Positions 20,613 to 31,410 are shown, numbered from the stretch's first letter. The stretch is DNA of 64,000 nucleotides from Rhodoferax sp. (GCF_018780565.1 NZ_JADMJN010000004.1:36588-100587), one strand, 5' to 3'. Notes: generated from the sequence alone by a model not told the origin. Program-made: numbers and translations.

Positions 20613-23279
20613 ATGCAAGACAAATACAACCACCTCGATGTCGAAAAAGCCGCGCACAGCCACTGGACGGCTGCAGACGCCTACCGCGTGATCGAAGACG
20701 CGTCCAAGAAGAAGTTCTACGCCTGTTCCATGCTGCCCTACCCCAGTGGCAAGCTGCACATGGGGCACGTGCGCAATTACACGATCAACGACATGCTCAC
20801 GCGCTATTTGCGCATGAATGGCTACAACGTGCTTATGCCCATGGGTTGGGACGCCTTTGGTTTGCCAGCGGAGAATGCGGCACTCAAGAACGGCGTGCCC
20901 CCGGCAAAATGGACCTACGAGAACATCGCCTACATGAAGAAGCAGATGCAGGCGATGGGACTGGCCATCGACTGGTCGCGCGAAGTGGCAACCTGCGATC
21001 CCAGCTACTACAAGTGGAATCAGTGGCTGTTTTTGAAAATGCTGGAAAAAGGCATTGCCTACCGCAAGACCCAGGTTGTCAACTGGGACCCGGTCGACCA
21101 GACTGTGCTGGCGAACGAGCAGGTGATCGATGGCAAGGGCTGGCGCACTGGTGCCGTGGTGGAAAAGCGCGAGATTCCCGGTTACTACCTGAAGATTACC
21201 GACTATGCCGAAGAGCTTCTGGATCATGTGAAAACCGGTTTGCCGGGCTGGCCCGAGCGCGTCAAGCTGATGCAGGAAAACTGGATCGGCAAGTCTGAAG
21301 GTGTGCGCTTTGCGTTCCCGCATGACATCAGGAATGCATCTGGTGAATTGATTGACGATGGACGGATGTACGTTTTCACCACCCGTGCAGACACCATCAT
21401 GGGCGTCACATTTTGTGCAGTGGCACCCGAGCACCCGCTGGCCACGCACGCCGCGCAGACGAACCCGAAACTCGCAGCCTTCATTGAAGAGTGCAAGAAA
21501 GGCGGCACCACCGAGGCGGAACTCGCGGTGCGCGAAAAAGAAGGCATGCCGACAGGCCTGTACGTGACTCACCCGCTCAATGGCCACAAGGTGCAGGTCT
21601 GGGTTGGCAACTACGTCCTGATGAGTTACGGCGATGGGGCTGTCATGGGCGTGCCTGCGCATGATGAGCGTGATTTCGCGTTTGCCAAGAAGTACGGCAT
21701 TGCCATTGTTGAAGTGGTGCTGGTGGATGGTCAGACCTATGACTACGATCAGTGGCAGGACTGGTATGGCGACAAGCAGCGCGGCGTCACGATCAACTCG
21801 GACAGTTTCAGTGGCCTGTCCTACAAGGACGCGGTCAATGCCGTGAGCCACGCGCTGCAGCTCAAGGGCCTGGGCGAGAAAAAAACCACCTGGCGTCTGC
21901 GCGACTGGGGTGTCAGCCGGCAACGCTACTGGGGCACGCCGATTCCCATCATCCACTGTCCCGAACATGGTGCCGTTCCCGTGCCCGAGAAGGATTTGCC
22001 CGTGGTGTTGCCACAGGATTGCGTGCCTGACGGATCGGGTAACCCCTTGCACAAGCACGAGGGCTTTCATGCCGGCGTGGTGTGTCCTGTTTGTGGCGCC
22101 AAGGCGCGTCGCGAGACCGATACCATGGACACCTTCGTGGACTCCAGCTGGTATTTCATGCGCTACTGTGATCCGAGCAACAGCGAGAAGATGGTGGCCG
22201 AGGGCGCCAATTACTGGATGCCGATGGACCAGTACATCGGGGGCATTGAGCACGCGATTCTGCACTTGCTGTACGCGCGCTTCTGGACCAAGGTCATGCG
22301 TGACCTCGGCCTCGTCAAGGTGGATGAGCCGTTCACCAAACTGCTGACCCAGGGCATGGTGCTCAACCACATTTACTCGCGCAAGTCTGACAAGGGTGGC
22401 ATCGAGTATTTCTGGCCGCATGAGGTGGAAGACTTCCACGACGTGACGGGCAAGGTCCTTGGCGCGAAGCTCAAGGCCGCCAAGGGTGATCTGCCTGTGG
22501 GCACCCTCATCACCTACGAGGGTGTGGGTACGATGAGCAAGAGTAAAAACAATGGCGTTGACCCCCAGGACCTGATTGAAAAATACGGCGCCGACACGGC
22601 TCGCCTGTACACCATGTTCACCGCGCCACCCGAAGCCACACTGGAGTGGAACGATGCGGCGGTCGAGGGCAGCTACCGCTTCCTGCGCCGCGTCTGGAAT
22701 TTTGGCGTCAAGCTGTCTGCTATTGAAAATGTAGCAACTGAGGCAGAAAATACGGAGGGGAAGATCGAATTTGGCAAGGAAGCCAAGGCGCTGCGGCTGG
22801 ATATTCACACCGTGTTCAAGCAGATCGACTACGACTACCAGCGCATGCAATACAACACCGTGGTGTCGGGCGCAATGAAGCTGCTCAACGCGCTGGAAGA
22901 CTTCAAAAGCGATGGTTCTCGCGGTAGTCAGGCAGCGGTGCGGGAAGGTTTTGGCATTCTGCTGCGTGCCATCTACCCGGCCACGCCTCACCTTACGCAT
23001 GCGCTCTGGGCGGAGTTGGGCTACGCAGCCCTGCACGGTGACTTGCTCGATGCACCCTGGCCCAAGGCGGATGAGTCTGCGCTGCAACAGGACGAAATTG
23101 AGCTGATGTTGCAGATCAACGGCAAACTCCGGGGCTCGGTGGTGGTGCCTGCAGGTGCGTCCAGGCAGGCGATAGAGCAAGCCGCGATCAACAGCGAGAT
23201 ATTTGTGAAGCTGGCCGAGGGTGCCGCACCCAAAAAGGTCATCGTGGTGCCGGGGCGGCTGGTCAATCTGGTGGTTTAA
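20613..23279 (+). CDS. leuS: Leucyl-tRNA synthetase
   Basis: Class I aminoacyl-tRNA synthetase of 888 residues charging tRNA-Leu. The HIGH-type motif HMGH is at residues 49-52 ([12 protein letters not shown]), and the KMSKS-type motif MSKSK at 641-645 ([10 protein letters not shown]). The editing domain includes [11 protein letters not shown] and [10 protein letters not shown]. The linker after [12 protein letters not shown] contains the AT-rich 17-bp word at 22719-22735, coding SAIENVATE, between the catalytic core and the anticodon-binding helices. It begins a run of closely packed genes (lptE 12 bp after the stop, holA overlapping lptE). Confidence 0.98.
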   Translation: MQDKYNHLDVEKAAHSHWTAADAYRVIEDASKKKFYACSMLPYPSGKLHMGHVRNYTINDMLTRYLRMNGYNVLMPMGWDAFGLPAENAALKNGVPPAKWTYENIAYMKKQMQAMGLAIDWSREVATCDPSYYKWNQWLFLKMLEKGIAYRKTQVVNWDPVDQTVLANEQVIDGKGWRTGAVVEKREIPGYYLKITDYAEELLDHVKTGLPGWPERVKLMQENWIGKSEGVRFAFPHDIRNASGELIDDGRMYVFTTRADTIMGVTFCAVAPEHPLATHAAQTNPKLAAFIEECKKGGTTEAELAVREKEGMPTGLYVTHPLNGHKVQVWVGNYVLMSYGDGAVMGVPAHDERDFAFAKKYGIAIVEVVLVDGQTYDYDQWQDWYGDKQRGVTINSDSFSGLSYKDAVNAVSHALQLKGLGEKKTTWRLRDWGVSRQRYWGTPIPIIHCPEHGAVPVPEKDLPVVLPQDCVPDGSGNPLHKHEGFHAGVVCPVCGAKARRETDTMDTFVDSSWYFMRYCDPSNSEKMVAEGANYWMPMDQYIGGIEHAILHLLYARFWTKVMRDLGLVKVDEPFTKLLTQGMVLNHIYSRKSDKGGIEYFWPHEVEDFHDVTGKVLGAKLKAAKGDLPVGTLITYEGVGTMSKSKNNGVDPQDLIEKYGADTARLYTMFTAPPEATLEWNDAAVEGSYRFLRRVWNFGVKLSAIENVATEAENTEGKIEFGKEAKALRLDIHTVFKQIDYDYQRMQYNTVVSGAMKLLNALEDFKSDGSRGSQAAVREGFGILLRAIYPATPHLTHALWAELGYAALHGDLLDAPWPKADESALQQDEIELMLQINGKLRGSVVVPAGASRQAIEQAAINSEIFVKLAEGAAPKKVIVVPGRLVNLVV
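22719..22735 (+). repeat. 17-bp imperfect palindrome, family member (leuS)
   Basis: GCTATTGAAAATGTAGC, in frame (Ala-Ile-Glu-Asn-Val-Ala). It is followed, after exactly 15 nt, by TACGGAG, a spacing also found in the copies near glcB, in the ChbG/YdjC-like gene and in rpoN. Codon use (ATT, GAA, AAT, GTA, GCA) differs from the GC-rich surroundings. Confidence 0.65.
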
Positions 23280-23291
23280 AACCAAATACAC

Positions 23292-23816
23292 ATGAAACGT
23301 CGCTCCGCTCTCGCGCTGGTGGGTCAGGTCAGTCTGGCAAGTCTCTTCACTCTGGCAGCCGCAGGCTGCGGGTTCAAGCTGCGCGGCAACCAGAATTTTG
23401 CTTTTTCGACCATTGAGATCACGCCCAATCCGGGCGGGGCCGTCGCTGGGGAGTTGCGCCGCTCTTTTGGTGGCGCCGTGCGTGTGCTGGGGCCTGACGA
23501 GCCGCCCGCAGAGGCGCAGGTGGTGGTCGACATACTGCAGGAGCAGCGCGAAAAGACGGTCGTGGGCGTGAACAGCTCGGGCCAGGTGCGCGAGTTCCAG
23601 TTGCGTATCCGGGTCAACTTCCGGGTGCGGGGCCGCGATGGCAAGGAACTGTTGCCTGAAACTGAAATCGTGCAGCGGCGCGATATCAGTTTCAATGAAT
23701 CAGCCGTGCTGGCCAAGGAGGCTGAGGAGGCCTTGTTGTACCGGGACATGCAGTCGGACATCGTGCAGCAGCTCCGCCGTCGCCTGGCGGTTGTCAGCTA
23801 TGCAGCTAGCCCTTAG
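23292..23816 (+). CDS. lptE: LPS assembly lipoprotein LptE
   Basis: An outer-membrane lipoprotein that plugs LptD and helps place lipopolysaccharide on the cell surface. It has 174 residues; the lipobox AAAGC puts the modified Cys at residue 26, followed by the family start GFKLRGNQNFAF. A later QLRIRVNFRVRGRDGKELL segment fits the beta-sandwich. The gene order leuS-lptE-holA is widely conserved in proteobacteria. The 3' end overlaps holA by 17 nt. Confidence 0.95.
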   Translation: MKRRSALALVGQVSLASLFTLAAAGCGFKLRGNQNFAFSTIEITPNPGGAVAGELRRSFGGAVRVLGPDEPPAEAQVVVDILQEQREKTVVGVNSSGQVREFQLRIRVNFRVRGRDGKELLPETEIVQRRDISFNESAVLAKEAEEALLYRDMQSDIVQQLRRRLAVVSYAASP

Positions 23817-24873
23817 CCAGCTCGCTGCGCACTTGCAGAAGGGCCTGAAAAGCCTTTACACCCTGCATGGCGATGAGCCCCTGTTGATGCAGGAGGCGGC
23901 GGACACCATTCGCACCCTGGCACGAACGCAGGGCTACACCGAGCGCACCTCGCACACCGTGGCTGGCGCGCATTTCGACTGGAGCGAGGTGCTGGCAGCG
24001 GGCGGCTCGCTCAGCCTTTTTGCCGACAAGCAGATTGTCGAACTTCGTATCCCTTCCGGGAAACCCGGCAAGGAGGGCAGCCCGGCCATCCAGCAACTGG
24101 CCGAGCAATCGCGTGGCAATGATTCGACGCTGACTTTGGTCATGTTGCCGCGCCTGGACAAAATGACCAGGAGCGGTGCCTGGTTTGGCGCTTTGGAAAG
24201 TTTTGGCGTCACGATCCAGATTGATCCGATCGAGCGCAATGCCTTGCCACAATGGATTGCACAACGCCTGGCCGCGCAAGGACAGCGTGTGGCCTCCGGC
24301 GAGGACGGGCAGCGCACTCTGCAGTTTTTTGCCGATCGGGTCGAGGGAAATTTGCTGGCGGCCCACCAGGAAATCCAAAAACTCGCCCTGCTGTTTGAAG
24401 CGGGTGAGCTGGGTTTTGATCAGGTCGAGAGCGCGGTGCTGAATGTGGCGCGCTACGATGTTTTCAAACTGTCCGAGGCTGTGCTGGGGGGGCACTCGGC
24501 CCGCGTGCAGCGCATGCTCGATGGTCTGCAGGCTGAAGGCGAGGCGGAAGTGCTGGTGCATTACACGCTGAGTGAAGACATTCGCGCCCTCAAGCGCGTC
24601 AAGGACGCGATGGCGCAGGGCCGTCCCATGCCGATGGCCTTGCGTGAGCAACGGGTCTGGGGTGTGAAGGAGCGTTTGTTTGAACGGGTTCTGCCCCGCC
24701 TGAGCGATGTCGATCTGCTCAACCTGCTGCAGGCGGCGCATCAGGTGGACGGCATTGTGAAAGGATTGAAACAGCCCGACTGGCCGACCGACGGCTGGCA
24801 GGCCCTGCACCGGCTGGCGCTGCAGTTATGCAGCCGGTGTGCGGTTCAGACGTCTTCGCTGCGGACGCGGTAG
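23800..24873 (+). CDS. holA: DNA polymerase III subunit delta
   Basis: Clamp-loader delta subunit (357 residues) that opens the beta sliding clamp. Recognised by YTLHGDEPLLMQEAADTIR near the N-terminus, SLSLFADKQIVELRIPSGKPGKEG, and the C-terminal helical collar. The ATG at 23800 overlaps the end of lptE by 17 nt; the frame is open further upstream inside lptE, but the family N-terminus begins at LALSQLAAHLQKGLKSLYTL. proA follows after 26 bp. Confidence 0.95.
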   Translation: MQLALSQLAAHLQKGLKSLYTLHGDEPLLMQEAADTIRTLARTQGYTERTSHTVAGAHFDWSEVLAAGGSLSLFADKQIVELRIPSGKPGKEGSPAIQQLAEQSRGNDSTLTLVMLPRLDKMTRSGAWFGALESFGVTIQIDPIERNALPQWIAQRLAAQGQRVASGEDGQRTLQFFADRVEGNLLAAHQEIQKLALLFEAGELGFDQVESAVLNVARYDVFKLSEAVLGGHSARVQRMLDGLQAEGEAEVLVHYTLSEDIRALKRVKDAMAQGRPMPMALREQRVWGVKERLFERVLPRLSDVDLLNLLQAAHQVDGIVKGLKQPDWPTDGWQALHRLALQLCSRCAVQTSSLRTR

Positions 24874-24899
24874 CTGGCACAGTCGTGAGAAAATGAACC

Positions 24900-26180
24900 A
24901 TGAACACGCTCACTATCGTTGAATACACCCAGACGCTTGGTCTTCAGGCAAAAGTAGCCTCTGCCCTGATGGCTAAAGCGTCAACAGCTATTAAAAATGG
25001 AGCGCTTCGCCGTCTGGCGGTTCTGCTGCGCGAGAACATCCCAGCGCTGCAAATCGACAATGCCAAGGACCTGGACCGGGCATTGGCCGCCGGTCTGGCC
25101 GGACCCCTGGTGGATCGACTCAAATTGAGTCCTCAAGCAATCGAAACCTGTGCCCAGGGGTGCGAACAGCTTGCGGCCATGCCGGACGTGATTGGTGAAA
25201 TCATAGGCATGAAGCAGCAGCCCAGTGGCATCCGGGTTGGGCAGATGCGAGTGCCGATTGGTGTTTTTGGCATGATCTTCGAGAGTCGGCCCAATGTCAC
25301 GATCGAGGCGGCCAGCTTGTCCATCAAGAGTGGCAACGCCTGCATTTTGCGTGGCGGCTCAGAAGCCATCGAATCCAACAAGGCCCTGGCCAAACTGGTG
25401 CAGCAGGCGCTGCATGATGCTGGTTTGCCTGCGGATGCGGTGCAACTGGTGCAAACCATCGATCGCGAGGTGGTGGGGCAACTCATTGCCATGCCGCAGT
25501 ACGTGGATGTGATCATCCCACGCGGCGGCAAGGGTTTGATTGAACGCATCAGCCGCGATGCCAAAGTGCCGGTCATCAAGCATCTGGATGGCAACTGCCA
25601 TGTGTATGTGGACGATCCCTGTGACATGGCGATGGCCGTCAAGGTGGCGGACAACGCCAAGACCAGTAAATACAGCCCCTGCAACGCCACCGAAGGCCTG
25701 CTGGTGGCGCAAGGTGTGGCGGCAGAGTTTCTTCCCCGGATTGCGGCCATCTATTCAGCCAAGGGGGTGGAGATGCGTTGCGATCCACAAGCCCACGCCT
25801 TGCTGGCTACTGTGCCCGGCGTGAGCAGCACGCCCGCCACGGAGCAGGATTGGTACGAGGAATACCTCGCGCCTATCATCAGCATCAAAATCGTGGCCGG
25901 ACTGGCTGAAGCCATTGCCCACATCAACCAGTATTCATCGCATCACACCGATGCCATCATCACGCGTGACCACATGCATGCCCAGGCTTTCCTGCGGGAA
26001 GTTGACTCGGCCAGCGTGATGGTGAACACAAGTACCCGCTTTGCCGATGGTTTCGAATACGGTCTGGGGGCAGAGATTGGCATCAGCACCGACAAATTCC
26101 ATGCGCGCGGTCCGGTGGGTATCGAAGGTCTGACGTCCCTGAAATACGTGGTTATGGGTGATGGCGAGGTACGCATCTAG
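24900..26180 (+). CDS. proA: Gamma-glutamyl phosphate reductase
   Basis: Second step of proline synthesis: NADPH-dependent reduction of glutamyl-5-phosphate to the semialdehyde. It has 426 residues, aldehyde-dehydrogenase fold, with the catalytic nucleophile Cys261 in [10 protein letters not shown] and the segment [19 protein letters not shown] typical of ProA. The N-terminal helix includes [13 protein letters not shown], encoded by an AT-rich 17-bp word at 24987-25003 seen in other genes here. proB is not in the window. Confidence 0.97.
   Translation: MNTLTIVEYTQTLGLQAKVASALMAKASTAIKNGALRRLAVLLRENIPALQIDNAKDLDRALAAGLAGPLVDRLKLSPQAIETCAQGCEQLAAMPDVIGEIIGMKQQPSGIRVGQMRVPIGVFGMIFESRPNVTIEAASLSIKSGNACILRGGSEAIESNKALAKLVQQALHDAGLPADAVQLVQTIDREVVGQLIAMPQYVDVIIPRGGKGLIERISRDAKVPVIKHLDGNCHVYVDDPCDMAMAVKVADNAKTSKYSPCNATEGLLVAQGVAAEFLPRIAAIYSAKGVEMRCDPQAHALLATVPGVSSTPATEQDWYEEYLAPIISIKIVAGLAEAIAHINQYSSHHTDAIITRDHMHAQAFLREVDSASVMVNTSTRFADGFEYGLGAEIGISTDKFHARGPVGIEGLTSLKYVVMGDGEVRI
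24987..25003 (+). repeat. 17-bp imperfect palindrome, family member (proA)
   Basis: GCTATTAAAAATGGAGC, in frame (Ala-Ile-Lys-Asn-Gly-Ala). ProA proteins usually have a similar S-T-A-x-K-N-x-A-L helix here without a gap, so this copy replaces rather than lengthens the protein, or is convergent. Confidence 0.5.
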
Positions 26181-26286
26181 CGCTACTGCGCCCGTTGGAC
26201 TGCGTATCTCTTGCAACTGAGCGGCTTGCCCCCAAATCCTACAATTCGCAGAAGTTTTTCATTTCATTCATCCAAAGGGGGGCTGC

Positions 26287-27582
26287 ATGGTTCCGCATCT
26301 CGTCACGGCGCTCACCGGTCCCATCAACGAACTTGAGCAGCGCATTCTCGATTCGATGCCCGCGATTGAGCGCTGGTTTCGTCTGGAGTGGATGGAGCAC
26401 ACGCCGCCGTTTTACAGTTCGGTCGATGTACGCAATGCCGGATTCAAGCTCGCCCCGGTCGACACCAATCTCTTCCCCGGCGGCTGGAACCACCTGACGC
26501 CCGATATGCTGCCTCTGGCGGTGCAGGCGGCCATGGCCGCTATCGAAAAAATCTGTCCCGAGGCGCGCAACCTGCTGGTGATTCCCGAGAACCATTCGGA
26601 CAACACGTTTTACCTGTCGAACGTAGCCCAGTTGCGGCGAATTTTCCATATGGCAGGGCTCAATGTGCGCATTGGCTCCATCGATCCTGCGATCAAGAAA
26701 GCCACCACGGTCGACTTGCCCAACGGAGAGAGCGTGACGCTTGAGCCGGTCATTCGCGGCAAGCGTCGCCTGGGCGTCAAAGATTTTGACCCCTGCACCA
26801 TCCTGCTGAACAATGACCTGCGTGCCGGCGTGCCGGGCATTCTGGAAGACATTCATGAGCAATACCTGTTGCCACCCCTGCATGCGGGTCGGGCAACACG
26901 GCGGATGAGCAAGCACTTCAAGTGCTATGAGGAAGTCGCCAAACGACTGGGCAAGCTCCTCGGGGTCGACCCCTGGCTCATCAATCCTCTGTTTGAAAAA
27001 TGTGGCGAAGTCAATTTGACCGAGGGCGTGGGCATGGACTGCCTGAGTACCAATGTGGATGCTTTGCTGACAAAAATTCGTCGCAAGTACAAGGAATACG
27101 GCATCAAGGAGAAGCCGTTCGTGATGGTCAAGGCCGACAACGGAACGCACGGCATGGGCATTGTGACGGTGCGTGACGCCAAGGACCTGGAGGAGTTATG
27201 CCAAAGAGTGCAAGTGAAGGCTCAAAGTGAAGGCGTGCGCCCGGCATCCCAGGATATCCTGGTGCAGGAAGGTGTGCTGACCAAGGAGCGCATGCACGAC
27301 GCCGTGGCCGAACCCGTGGTCTATATGATGGACCGCTATGTGGTTGGAGGTTTCTACCGGGTCCATGCGGGGCGTGGAGTGGATGAGGACCTTAGTGCGC
27401 CGGGATCGAGTTTTGTTCCTTTGGCTTTTGAGCAGAGTACGCACTTACCTCAGCCGGGTGTCAAGCCTGGTGCCAGTGCACCTAACCGGTTTTATATGTA
27501 CGGCGTCGTTGGGCGGCTCGCCATGCTGGCCGCCAGTTATGAGCTTGAGGCGACCGATCCAGATGCCGAGGTCTATGACTGA
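26287..27582 (+). CDS. gshA: Glutamate--cysteine ligase, proteobacterial GshA type
   Basis: First step of glutathione synthesis, joining glutamate and cysteine with ATP. The 431-residue protein does not resemble E. coli GshA but fits the betaproteobacterial/Acidithiobacillus family: PFYSSVDVRNAGFKLAPVD, FPGGWNHLTPDM, VIPENHSDNTFYLSN, VKADNGTHGMGIVTV and YMYGVVGRLAMLAASYE. The ATG at 26287 follows an AAAGGGGGG site. A TACAAT -10-like word lies 42 bp before the start. kup and gshB follow on the same strand, so glutathione synthesis is split by a potassium transporter gene. Confidence 0.94.
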   Translation: MVPHLVTALTGPINELEQRILDSMPAIERWFRLEWMEHTPPFYSSVDVRNAGFKLAPVDTNLFPGGWNHLTPDMLPLAVQAAMAAIEKICPEARNLLVIPENHSDNTFYLSNVAQLRRIFHMAGLNVRIGSIDPAIKKATTVDLPNGESVTLEPVIRGKRRLGVKDFDPCTILLNNDLRAGVPGILEDIHEQYLLPPLHAGRATRRMSKHFKCYEEVAKRLGKLLGVDPWLINPLFEKCGEVNLTEGVGMDCLSTNVDALLTKIRRKYKEYGIKEKPFVMVKADNGTHGMGIVTVRDAKDLEELCQRVQVKAQSEGVRPASQDILVQEGVLTKERMHDAVAEPVVYMMDRYVVGGFYRVHAGRGVDEDLSAPGSSFVPLAFEQSTHLPQPGVKPGASAPNRFYMYGVVGRLAMLAASYELEATDPDAEVYD

Positions 27583-27619
27583 GCACCGTCCGTGTGAATT
27601 GAGAGACGGGCCCCTTATA

Positions 27620-27634
27620 GTTGTTGCAGTGCAA
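27620..27634. promoter_or_regulatory. 15-bp palindrome upstream of kup
   Basis: TGTTGCAGTGCAACA, perfect 7-bp arms around one G, 120 bp before the kup GTG. It contains the TGC-N3-GCA pattern that I recall for PhaR-type regulators of betaproteobacteria; the regulator is not shown. A near copy, TGTTGCATTGCGTCA, lies at 15492-15506. Confidence 0.35.
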
Positions 27635-27753
27635 CATTTGAAAGGTTTTCGACTTTAGAGTCGCACACCCCCTTGTCCAGTTTCCCGGTGGGCGCAAAAT
27701 AGAGCTCCCAAATGGAATGGAACCCCGCTGCCAGCTCAAGACGGGGTGAACTT

Positions 27754-29622
27754 GTGTCAGCATCCAAATCGTCTCTCACGGCGCTTACTCTGGGCGCCAT
27801 CGGCGTTGTGTACGGCGATATCGGCACCAGCGTCCTGTACGCGGTCAAAGAAGTCTTTGGCTCCGGCCATGTCCCCTTTACCCACGAAAACGTGTATGGC
27901 ATTTTGTCCATCTTTTTCTGGACATTGACGGTCATTGTTTCTCTCAAGTACGTGGTGCTGGTGCTGCGCGCAGACAACAATGGCGAGGGGGGACTGGTGG
28001 CCATGCTGGCGCTGGCCTCCCAGTCGGTCAAGGATAGACCCCGCTTGCGCCAAATGCTGTTGCTGGTCGGCATCTTCGGCACTTGTCTGTTTTATGGCGA
28101 CGGTGTCATTACGCCGGCGATCTCCGTGCTGTCCGCCGTGGAGGGCCTGGAGGTAATATCACCCGCCTTCAAAAAATATGTGATCCCGCTTACGCTGATC
28201 ATCCTGTTTGGCTTGTTTGCGGTGCAGAAGCACGGCACCAGCGGGATCGGCAAGCTCTTTGGACCGATCACGCTGGTATGGTTTGCCTGCATTGCGCTAC
28301 TCGGCGTCATGCAAATCTTGACCCATCCCGAAATTTTGTGGGCTATCAGCCCTCACTACGCGCTTCGCTTTGTTTGGGAAAACCCGGGCATCACTTTCAT
28401 CATTCTTGGAGCCGTGGTGCTATGCGTCACGGGCGGGGAAGCCCTTTATGCCGACATGGGCCACTTCGGGAAAAAACCGATCCGCGTGGCCTGGTTTTCA
28501 ATCGTCATGCCGGCACTCACCTTGAATTACTTTGGCCAGGGCGCCCTGTTGCTGAGCAACCCTGCGGCCGTCAAGAATCCCTTTTTCATGATGGCGCCGG
28601 ATTGGGCTTTGTTGCCCCTGGTTGGTCTGGCCACCATGGCCACTGTCATCGCGTCGCAGGCCTTGATCTCGGGCGCGTTTTCGGTGACCAAGCAGGTGAT
28701 CCAGCTGGGTTATTTGCCACGCCTGCAGATCATGCACACCAGTGTGAAGGAAACCGGACAGATTTACCTGCCCTTCGTCAACTGGGGCTTGTTTGTTGCC
28801 ATTGTGGTGGCGGTGGTCATGTTCAAGTCGTCCAGCAACCTGGCAGCCGCCTATGGCATAGCCGTGTGTACCGATATGCTGATCACCACGATCCTGACTT
28901 TTTATGTGATCCGCTACAGCTGGAAATATCCCCTGGCGCTGTGCCTTGCTGCCACTGGTTTCTTTTTTATCGTGGACTTCGCGTTCTGGGCGTCCAACCT
29001 GCTCAAGCTCTTTGACGGCGGCTGGTTCCCGCTCATGATCGGGGGCGCGATCTTCACGCTGATGATCACCTGGAAAGACGGACGGCGCTTGCTCAATGAA
29101 AAGCTGAGGGCTGACGCCATCGACTTGCCCAGTTTTCTGGAAGCCGTGTTCGTCAGTCCGCCGGCCCGTGTTGAAGGTACGGCGGTGTTTCTCACCGCAG
29201 AGCCTGGCACGGTACCCAATGCCCTGTTGCACAATCTCAAGCACAACAAGGTTTTGCACGCGAACAACCTGTTTGTGACGGTGCGAAATCATGAGGTGCC
29301 CTGGATCGGGATGGACAAGCGCCTGGAGATTGAAGGCCTGGGGCACGATTGCTGGCAGGTGGTCATTCACTATGGGTTCAAGAACGATCCCAACATTCCC
29401 AAAGCCTTGCAGCAGATCAAAGGCCGGGGCTGCGAGCTGGAGGATATGACCACCAGCTATTTCCTGTCGCGCGATACGGTCGTTCCCACGATTGGCAGCG
29501 GGATGTCGCACTGGCGCGAGAAGCTGTTTGCGCAAATGCACCACAATGCAAGCGGTGCAGCAGATTTCCTGAAACTGCCCAATAATTCAGTGGTGGAACT
29601 GGGCTCGAAGATCGAGATCTGA
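27754..29622 (+). CDS. kup: Low-affinity potassium transport protein Kup
   Basis: A KUP/HAK/KT-family K+:H+ symporter with about 12 membrane helices in the first 430 residues and a cytoplasmic tail. Motifs are [43 protein letters not shown] and the final [13 protein letters not shown] at 27754 after GGGGTGAA gives 622 residues, the same length as E. coli Kup and the usual [12 protein letters not shown] start; an ATG at 27712 would add 14 residues. It sits between gshA and gshB. The EIIA-Ntr encoded at 16063 regulates potassium systems in other bacteria. Confidence 0.95.
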   Translation: MSASKSSLTALTLGAIGVVYGDIGTSVLYAVKEVFGSGHVPFTHENVYGILSIFFWTLTVIVSLKYVVLVLRADNNGEGGLVAMLALASQSVKDRPRLRQMLLLVGIFGTCLFYGDGVITPAISVLSAVEGLEVISPAFKKYVIPLTLIILFGLFAVQKHGTSGIGKLFGPITLVWFACIALLGVMQILTHPEILWAISPHYALRFVWENPGITFIILGAVVLCVTGGEALYADMGHFGKKPIRVAWFSIVMPALTLNYFGQGALLLSNPAAVKNPFFMMAPDWALLPLVGLATMATVIASQALISGAFSVTKQVIQLGYLPRLQIMHTSVKETGQIYLPFVNWGLFVAIVVAVVMFKSSSNLAAAYGIAVCTDMLITTILTFYVIRYSWKYPLALCLAATGFFFIVDFAFWASNLLKLFDGGWFPLMIGGAIFTLMITWKDGRRLLNEKLRADAIDLPSFLEAVFVSPPARVEGTAVFLTAEPGTVPNALLHNLKHNKVLHANNLFVTVRNHEVPWIGMDKRLEIEGLGHDCWQVVIHYGFKNDPNIPKALQQIKGRGCELEDMTTSYFLSRDTVVPTIGSGMSHWREKLFAQMHHNASGAADFLKLPNNSVVELGSKIEI

Positions 29623-29651
29623 TTCCATCCGATGCAAGTCACTCATTTCCC

Positions 29652-30599
29652 ATGAAGATTCTTTTTGTTGCCGATCCACTGGACTCGTTCAAGATCTACA
29701 AGGACACGACGTTTGCCATGATGCGCGAGGCGCAGGCCCGACATCATTCCATTTCAGTGTGCGAGCCCCAGCAGATGTCCTGGGTATCGGGCGGACGGGT
29801 TCAAGCGGATTGCAGGCGCATTGTGCTGACGGGCGATCCTCATGTCTGGTACCGAGTCGATGGCGGATCGCGCCTTGCGCTGAAGGACTTCGATGCCATT
29901 GTGATGCGCAAGGATCCGCCCTTTGACAGCGAGTTTTTCTACGCCACGCACTTGCTGGAGCAGGCAGAGCGCGAGGGCGCCCGGGTGTTCAACCAACCCC
30001 GTGCGCTTCGCGATCACCCCGAAAAACTGGCGATCCTGGAGTTCCCCCAGTTCATTGGCCCCACCCTGGTGACGCGCTCGGCACAAGACGTGCGGGACTT
30101 TCATGCGGTGCACAAGGACATCATTCTCAAGCCGCTGGATGGCATGGGTGGCATGGGTATTTTCCGGGTGAAGGGCGACGGACTGAACCTGGGCTCCATC
30201 ATCGAGACCCTGAACAAGGACGGTGCCGAGACGGTGATGATCCAGAAATTTTTGCCCGCCATCAGTGAAGGTGACAAGCGGGTGCTGGTGATCGGAGGTA
30301 AGCCAGTGCCCTACAGCCTGGCACGTATCCCTCAGGGCGGGGAAGTTCGCGGCAATCTGGCGGCGGGTGGCAAAGGGGTGGCCATGCCTCTCACGGAGCG
30401 TGATCGCTTTATTGCCGAGTCACTGGGGCCAGTCCTGAATGCCCGTGGCCTGTTGCTGGTGGGGCTGGACGTCATTGGCGACAGCCTCACCGAGATCAAT
30501 GTGACCAGCCCGACCTGTTTTCAGGAAATTTTTGACCAAACCGGATTTGATGTCGCGGCGATGTTTGTCGATGCGCTCGAACAGGCCCTCAAGGGCTGA
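29652..30599 (+). CDS. gshB: Glutathione synthetase
   Basis: Second step of glutathione synthesis, adding glycine to gamma-glutamylcysteine. It has 315 residues with the ATP-grasp fold; MKILFVADPLDSFKIYKDTTFAMM at the N-terminus, LDGMGGMGIFRVK for the phosphate-binding loop, and DVIGDSLTEINVTSPTCFQEI near the C-terminus, as in E. coli GshB (316). It starts 29 bp after kup. Its 3' end overlaps the end of the convergent amidotransferase gene by 11 bp. Confidence 0.97.
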   Translation: MKILFVADPLDSFKIYKDTTFAMMREAQARHHSISVCEPQQMSWVSGGRVQADCRRIVLTGDPHVWYRVDGGSRLALKDFDAIVMRKDPPFDSEFFYATHLLEQAEREGARVFNQPRALRDHPEKLAILEFPQFIGPTLVTRSAQDVRDFHAVHKDIILKPLDGMGGMGIFRVKGDGLNLGSIIETLNKDGAETVMIQKFLPAISEGDKRVLVIGGKPVPYSLARIPQGGEVRGNLAAGGKGVAMPLTERDRFIAESLGPVLNARGLLLVGLDVIGDSLTEINVTSPTCFQEIFDQTGFDVAAMFVDALEQALKG

Positions 30600-31410
30600 G
30601 ACTCGCAGCTTGCGGCCTTGATCCTGCAAATTCTGCCGGGACACCCTCCACAAACACCTGCAGTTCGCCGGGCGCCATGGCAACCCAGGCCTCGTTGGTG
30701 GTCAGTGGCTCGGTCACGACAATTGCCAGGCGGTCTTCCGGGCCATTGAGATCCGCCAGATCGACGCTCACATCGTCATCCTTGAGGTGTACTTCAGTGA
30801 AAGGGTGTTGCCGCAACACATAATGCAATTTGGTACTGGCGTGCGCCCACAGAGCCTGACCGTTGCTCAGCAGAAAGTTGAAGCTGCCATGTTTTGCGAT
30901 CTGCGGCACCAGTTCAGCCAGTGTACGGGTCAGCTCTTGCACACTGGGGACGCCGGCATGCGACTTGGCCAACTCCTGCAGCAGCCAGCAAAATGCCATC
31001 TCGCTGTCGGTGCTGCCGACCGGCCGAAAGCTGCCGTGCAGCGGCGGCGCATAGTTTTTCAAGTCGCCATTGTGGGCAAATACCCAGTAGCGCCCCCACA
31101 ACTCGCGGACAAAGGGGTGACAGTTTTCCAGGGTGACCGCGCCCACTGTGGCCTTGCGCACATGGGCCACCACGTTGTGACTCTTGATGGGGTAGGTGCG
31201 CAGCATTTGCGCAATGGCCGACGTGGAGGCGCTTTCCTTGTCAACGAAATAACGCGCGGCCTTGCCGGGTGTCAAGCCATCGCTCTCAAAGAAGGCGATG
31301 CCCCAGCCATCGGAATGGTGGTCGGTGCAGCCGCCTCGCTGCGAAAACCCGGTGAAACTCAAGGTCAAACTGGCGGGCAGGCGGCTGTTCATTCCAAGCA
31401 ATTGACACAT
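30589..31410 (-). CDS. Class II glutamine amidotransferase (YafJ-like)
   Basis: A stand-alone Ntn-type glutaminase of 273 residues. Cys2, the first residue after Met removal, is the expected nucleophile (MCQLLGMNS); HHSDGWGIAFF, AHVRKATVG, FAHNGDLKNYA and GSTDSEMAFCWLL are the glutamine-binding motifs of the PurF/YafJ class. No synthase domain is attached, so the acceptor of ammonia is unknown. It is convergent with gshB, and the stops overlap by 11 bp. E. coli YafJ is the nearest familiar relative. Confidence 0.9.
   Translation of the reverse strand: MCQLLGMNSRLPASLTLSFTGFSQRGGCTDHHSDGWGIAFFESDGLTPGKAARYFVDKESASTSAIAQMLRTYPIKSHNVVAHVRKATVGAVTLENCHPFVRELWGRYWVFAHNGDLKNYAPPLHGSFRPVGSTDSEMAFCWLLQELAKSHAGVPSVQELTRTLAELVPQIAKHGSFNFLLSNGQALWAHASTKLHYVLRQHPFTEVHLKDDDVSVDLADLNGPEDRLAIVVTEPLTTNEAWVAMAPGELQVFVEGVPAEFAGSRPQAASLSP

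Noticed and set aside
20481..23291. Minus-strand reading frame of 936 codons opposite leuS
   Set aside because: Antisense shadow of leuS, which has both class I signature motifs; no recognisable family on the minus strand.
26537..26553. GCTATCGAAAAAATCTG in gshA as another member of the 17-bp family
   Set aside because: The right arm does not end in AGC and there is no symmetry.
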